From: UBA2767 sp965228625
GTDB lineage: Bacteria > Pseudomonadota > Alphaproteobacteria > Rhizobiales > Methyloligellaceae
DNA: 64,000 bases
NCBI GenBank assembly: GCA_965228625.1
Contig: OZ245829.1
Location: 558,001 to 622,000, forward strand
Reading direction: 5' to 3'
Under the pieces are notes generated by a model. That model was given only the letters and a program-made list of their open reading frames with translations, made no database searches and was not told where the DNA came from. Of the stretch, positions 61,540 through 64,000 are shown piece after piece. Made by a program: the position numbers and the translations under genes. Position 1 is the first letter of the stretch, and each line of letters opens with the position of its first letter.

Positions 61540-62244
61540 ATGAAAACGGGAATAGCAAATCGAGTTGCGTCAGTCGTTCTGGGCGCCGGGCTCTTGCTCG
61601 GGTTGAACCAGGCCGTATTGGCAGAAGACAGGACCGGCAGCGTCACGGTGCGCGTCGGAGCCACGGTGGTCGATCCGGACTCGAGCGCGGACGTATTTGC
61701 CGGCGGCGCGCGGATCGCAGGCGCCGATGCCGAAGTCAGCACCGAGGTCGTACCCTCGCTCACGCTGGCCTACTTCTTCACGCACAACGTCGCTGTGGAG
61801 CTGTTCTGCTGCTTTGCGAAGCACGAGGTGGACGGTAAAGGCACGCTCAACGGCATCGACCTTGGCGACACCTGGATCTTCCCACCGGCGCTGACGTTGC
61901 AGTACCACTTCGACACCGGAGGCGCTTTCAAGCCGTATGTGGGCGCCGGCATCCAGTACATCAATTTCTTTGACGAAAGCAGGAGCGATCTCGCCGGCGG
62001 TGCCAGGCTGGACATTGACGATGCCGTCGGATTCACGTTGCAGGCCGGTGTCGATATCGACATCGGCAACGGCTGGTTCCTCAACGGCGACGTCAAGAAG
62101 ACCTTCCTCGACACCGACGCGAGCTGGGAAGGAACCAATGTCACTGCCGACGTGGACCTTGATCCCTGGCTTTTCACGGCCGCCGTCGGCCGACGTTTCA
62201 ACCTGTTCGGCCCGGCCCCGATGGCGCCCGGACCGTACAAATAG
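61540..62244 (+). CDS. ompW: OmpW-family outer-membrane protein
   Basis: The 234-residue protein has a signal peptide (ANRVASVVLGAGLLLGLNQAV, cleaved after LAE) and an eight-strand barrel pattern. OmpW family segments are VRVGATVVDPDSSADVF, AYFFTHNVAVELFCC, PPALTLQYHF and FKPYVGAGIQYINFF. OmpW channels pass small hydrophobic molecules. Two adjacent Cys (CC) in a transmembrane strand are unusual for the family. The ATG at 61540 follows TTGGGGGA. A strong terminator follows 43 bp after the stop codon. Confidence 0.88.
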   Translation: MKTGIANRVASVVLGAGLLLGLNQAVLAEDRTGSVTVRVGATVVDPDSSADVFAGGARIAGADAEVSTEVVPSLTLAYFFTHNVAVELFCCFAKHEVDGKGTLNGIDLGDTWIFPPALTLQYHFDTGGAFKPYVGAGIQYINFFDESRSDLAGGARLDIDDAVGFTLQAGVDIDIGNGWFLNGDVKKTFLDTDASWEGTNVTADVDLDPWLFTAAVGRRFNLFGPAPMAPGPYK

Positions 62245-62287
62245 ACCCAGGGCGATCCACTGCCGATCGCCTCACCTCAATGCCAGG

Positions 62288-62319
62288 ACGGCCCGGTCTT
62301 CTGACCGGGCCGTTTTTTT
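62288..62319 (+). terminator. intrinsic terminator of ompW
   Basis: ACGGCCCGGTC (62288-62298) and GACCGGGCCGT (62303-62313) form a perfect 11-base stem with the loop TTCT, followed by seven T. This is a textbook Rho-independent terminator on the plus strand. No T-run serves the opposite direction, so it stops ompW transcripts and not the flavodoxin. Confidence 0.93.
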
Positions 62320-62326
62320 GGCTGAT

Positions 62327-62803
62327 CTAATTCTGCGTGAGTTGCCTGACGAAATCCGCGATACGGGCCGCGAGTTCCGCACCAACGACATGGTCGGCCT
62401 TGACCGCCAGCACGGCTGCGACCGGCTGCGGCAATAATGCATCAACCATTGCCTGCGCCGGCGCGGCCGCCGAGTGACCTCCATAGGTCAAAAACAACCC
62501 GACCCTGGACGGAAGCCGGGGCTTGCCGGCCAGAAGAGCCCGCAAGGGCAGCGCCGGATAGCTCGTCCAGATGGGCGCACCGAGCAACACCAGATCATAG
62601 TCGGCATATCTGGTCTCCGGGATATCGATCGGCGGGAGGTTTCCCCTGACGCTGTCGTAACCGGCACGCAGATAGCGCAACGCGCCAGAACCATATCGAT
62701 CACACTTGATCTCGGTGACATCCGCATGCAGAGCATCGGCAAGCGCCGACGCAAGCCTTCGCGTGGTCCCGGTGCGTGAATAGTAGACGATGAGAGTTTT
62801 CAC
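62327..62803 (-). CDS. flavodoxin-family protein
   Basis: The 158-residue protein starts with the phosphate loop YYSRTGTTRRLA of flavodoxins, then LVLLGAPIWTSYPALPLRALL and GLFLTYGGHSA, which surround FMN. The pattern fits the short flavodoxin/WrbA-like flavoprotein group. It is cytosolic and likely transfers electrons or reduces quinones. It starts with GTG at 62803. It is convergent with ompW and divergent from the photolyase-related gene. Confidence 0.85.
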   Translation of the reverse strand: MKTLIVYYSRTGTTRRLASALADALHADVTEIKCDRYGSGALRYLRAGYDSVRGNLPPIDIPETRYADYDLVLLGAPIWTSYPALPLRALLAGKPRLPSRVGLFLTYGGHSAAAPAQAMVDALLPQPVAAVLAVKADHVVGAELAARIADFVRQLTQN

Positions 62804-63039
62804 AGCTTCGCCGTCCCCGCATGCCTTTCTTCAGCGGTCAACTCCAGAAGACAATCGTGAATGGGCGCCGCCGCGCCGACATTGACCTGCCTCAATGCCT
62901 TTCCCGACGGGATGCCCGCTGGCTTCAGGATGATCTGAGAGGGTGTGCTCTTCGTAACGAAGCGGAATCAACACCAAATCTTCATGCGCGTTGCGGGACG
63001 GCACCGCGCTCGGCAACCGGCACACGGGCCAGACAAAAC

Positions 63040-64000
63040 ATGAGCTCCGATATTGCGAACCGAGAACCCCGACCGTCCCGTCAGTCCGGCAATGATACCC
63101 GCTCGCTGATTGTCGTTCTCGGCGACCAGCTCTCGGCCGACATCTCAAGCCTGGCCGCCGGCTCGAACACCCGTGATGTGGTGCTCATGGCGGAGGTGAT
63201 GGAAGAGGCAACCTATGTGCCGCATCACAAGAAGAAGATCGCCTTCCTGTTTTCGGCCATGCGCCATTTCGCCGATAGCTTGAACGACGCCGGCTGGACG
63301 GTCGAATACACCCGGCTGGATGTCGGCGAGAACACCGGATCCTTCACCGGGGAAGTCGCACGCGCCCTTGAACGTCACGCCTGCAATGAAATCATCGTCA
63401 CGGAACCGGGCGAGTGGCGGGTCCTGGAAGCGATGCGCACCTGGCCGGACCGCTTCGGCGTGCCGGTCCGAATTCTCACCGATGACCGCTTCATCTGCTC
63501 GCGCGAGGATTTCGCCGAGTGGGCCGCGCCGCGAAAGCAGTTGCGCATGGAGTATTTTTACCGCGACATGCGCCGCCGCACCGGCCTGCTCATGAACGGC
63601 GCGGAACCGGAGGGCGGGCGATGGAACTACGACGTCGAGAACCGCAAGCCGGCCCGCGGTGAACTCACCTTTCCGCGAGCCTACCGCGTGGCGCCGGACG
63701 CAACGACAAACGAGGTCCTGGACCTCGTGAGCGCGCGCTTTGCTGACCATTTCGGCGACCTTCAGCCCTTCTGGTTCGCGGTAACGCCCGCGGATGCGGA
63801 AGCCGCGCTCGACCACTTCATCAACGCCGCGCTCCCGAGTTTTGGCGACTACCAGGACGCGATGCTTCAGGACGAGCGGTTCATCTACCACTCCGTTCTT
63901 TCGCTCTATATCAATGCCGGGCTTCTCGACCCGTTGGATGTGTGCCGCCGGGTGGAGGCGGCCTTTCACGAAGGTCAGGCGCCCCTGAATGCCGCGGAGG
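63040..64000 (+). CDS. photolyase/cryptochrome-related protein, 5' part
   Basis: This gene runs off the window; 320 codons are visible. After a 22-residue leader the sequence SLIVVLGDQLSADISSL opens a photolyase-related domain, with VLMAEVMEEATYVPHHKKKIAFLFSAMRHF (in parts), VTEPGEWRVLE and DDRFICSREDFAEW. This is the pattern of the FeS-cluster bacterial cryptochrome/photolyase group (PhrB/CryB), which repairs (6-4) photoproducts. The cluster cysteines and FAD site lie further downstream and cannot be checked. The ATG at 63040 follows a purine-rich region without a strong ribosome site, so the start may be off. Confidence 0.85.
   Translation, partial: MSSDIANREPRPSRQSGNDTRSLIVVLGDQLSADISSLAAGSNTRDVVLMAEVMEEATYVPHHKKKIAFLFSAMRHFADSLNDAGWTVEYTRLDVGENTGSFTGEVARALERHACNEIIVTEPGEWRVLEAMRTWPDRFGVPVRILTDDRFICSREDFAEWAAPRKQLRMEYFYRDMRRRTGLLMNGAEPEGGRWNYDVENRKPARGELTFPRAYRVAPDATTNEVLDLVSARFADHFGDLQPFWFAVTPADAEAALDHFINAALPSFGDYQDAMLQDERFIYHSVLSLYINAGLLDPLDVCRRVEAAFHEGQAPLNAAE

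Overview
The window is GC-rich, densely coded bacterial chromosome, most likely from an alphaproteobacterium and perhaps Hyphomicrobiales. I infer this from a perfect CtrA-type box upstream of minCDE, a perfect FNR/FixK-type box, DUF1523 and DUF3597 family proteins, and an FeS-BCP-type photolyase. No rRNA, tRNA, CRISPR array, complete insertion sequence or integrase was recognised.

Layout. (1) 0-9.3 kb: an MFS permease, a MetA-type outer-membrane protein, a nine-unit TPR protein, an orphan 169-aa protein, a small lipoprotein and a large TIR-nSTAND-TM-WD40 protein whose P-loop lacks the usual lysine. (2) 9.3-12.5 kb: a three-gene Cys-rich redox operon (a UGSC-family protein with Cys in place of Sec, a thioredoxin-like fusion, a periplasmic protein), divergent from a P460-type cytochrome. 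(3) 12.6-19.4 kb: FosX, an AGPS-like flavoprotein, a GcvA-like LysR, an SDR, DUF1523, two unknown proteins and a FecR-domain protein. (4) 19.5-22.7 kb: a HIT hydrolase whose 3' end is duplicated 2.8 kb away. The 88-bp direct repeats bracket an AT-rich leader, a truncated DJ-1/PfpI gene and a Tat-exported tyrosinase, so this looks like an acquired segment.

(5) 22.7-30.9 kb: a MocR regulator divergent from a hydrolase-ydfG pair, three very small genes, an orphan TAXI binding protein, a nuclease-like EEP protein and Ddl. (6) 30.9-41.5 kb: an ion and energy homeostasis block with a P2-type cation ATPase, macro-domain protein, Kef antiporter, P3A proton ATPase followed closely by PPK2, and a SulP transporter. 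The FNR-type box sits between the first two. (7) 41.6-43.5 kb: minCDE. (8) 43.7-51.2 kb: an isonitrile-hydratase-like protein convergent with a Liv-type ABC operon that ends in a nitrilase and a LysR regulator, suggesting a nitrile or amide nitrogen-acquisition unit.

(9) 51.5-60.7 kb: a VOC/PNPOx-reductase pair with a divergent LysR, then a cluster resembling hpsNOP for 2,3-dihydroxypropane-1-sulfonate (DHPS) oxidation, with an alkaline-phosphatase-superfamily hydrolase and an MFS permease. (10) 60.8-64 kb: DUF3597, OmpW, a flavodoxin and the 5' part of a photolyase-related gene that runs off the window.
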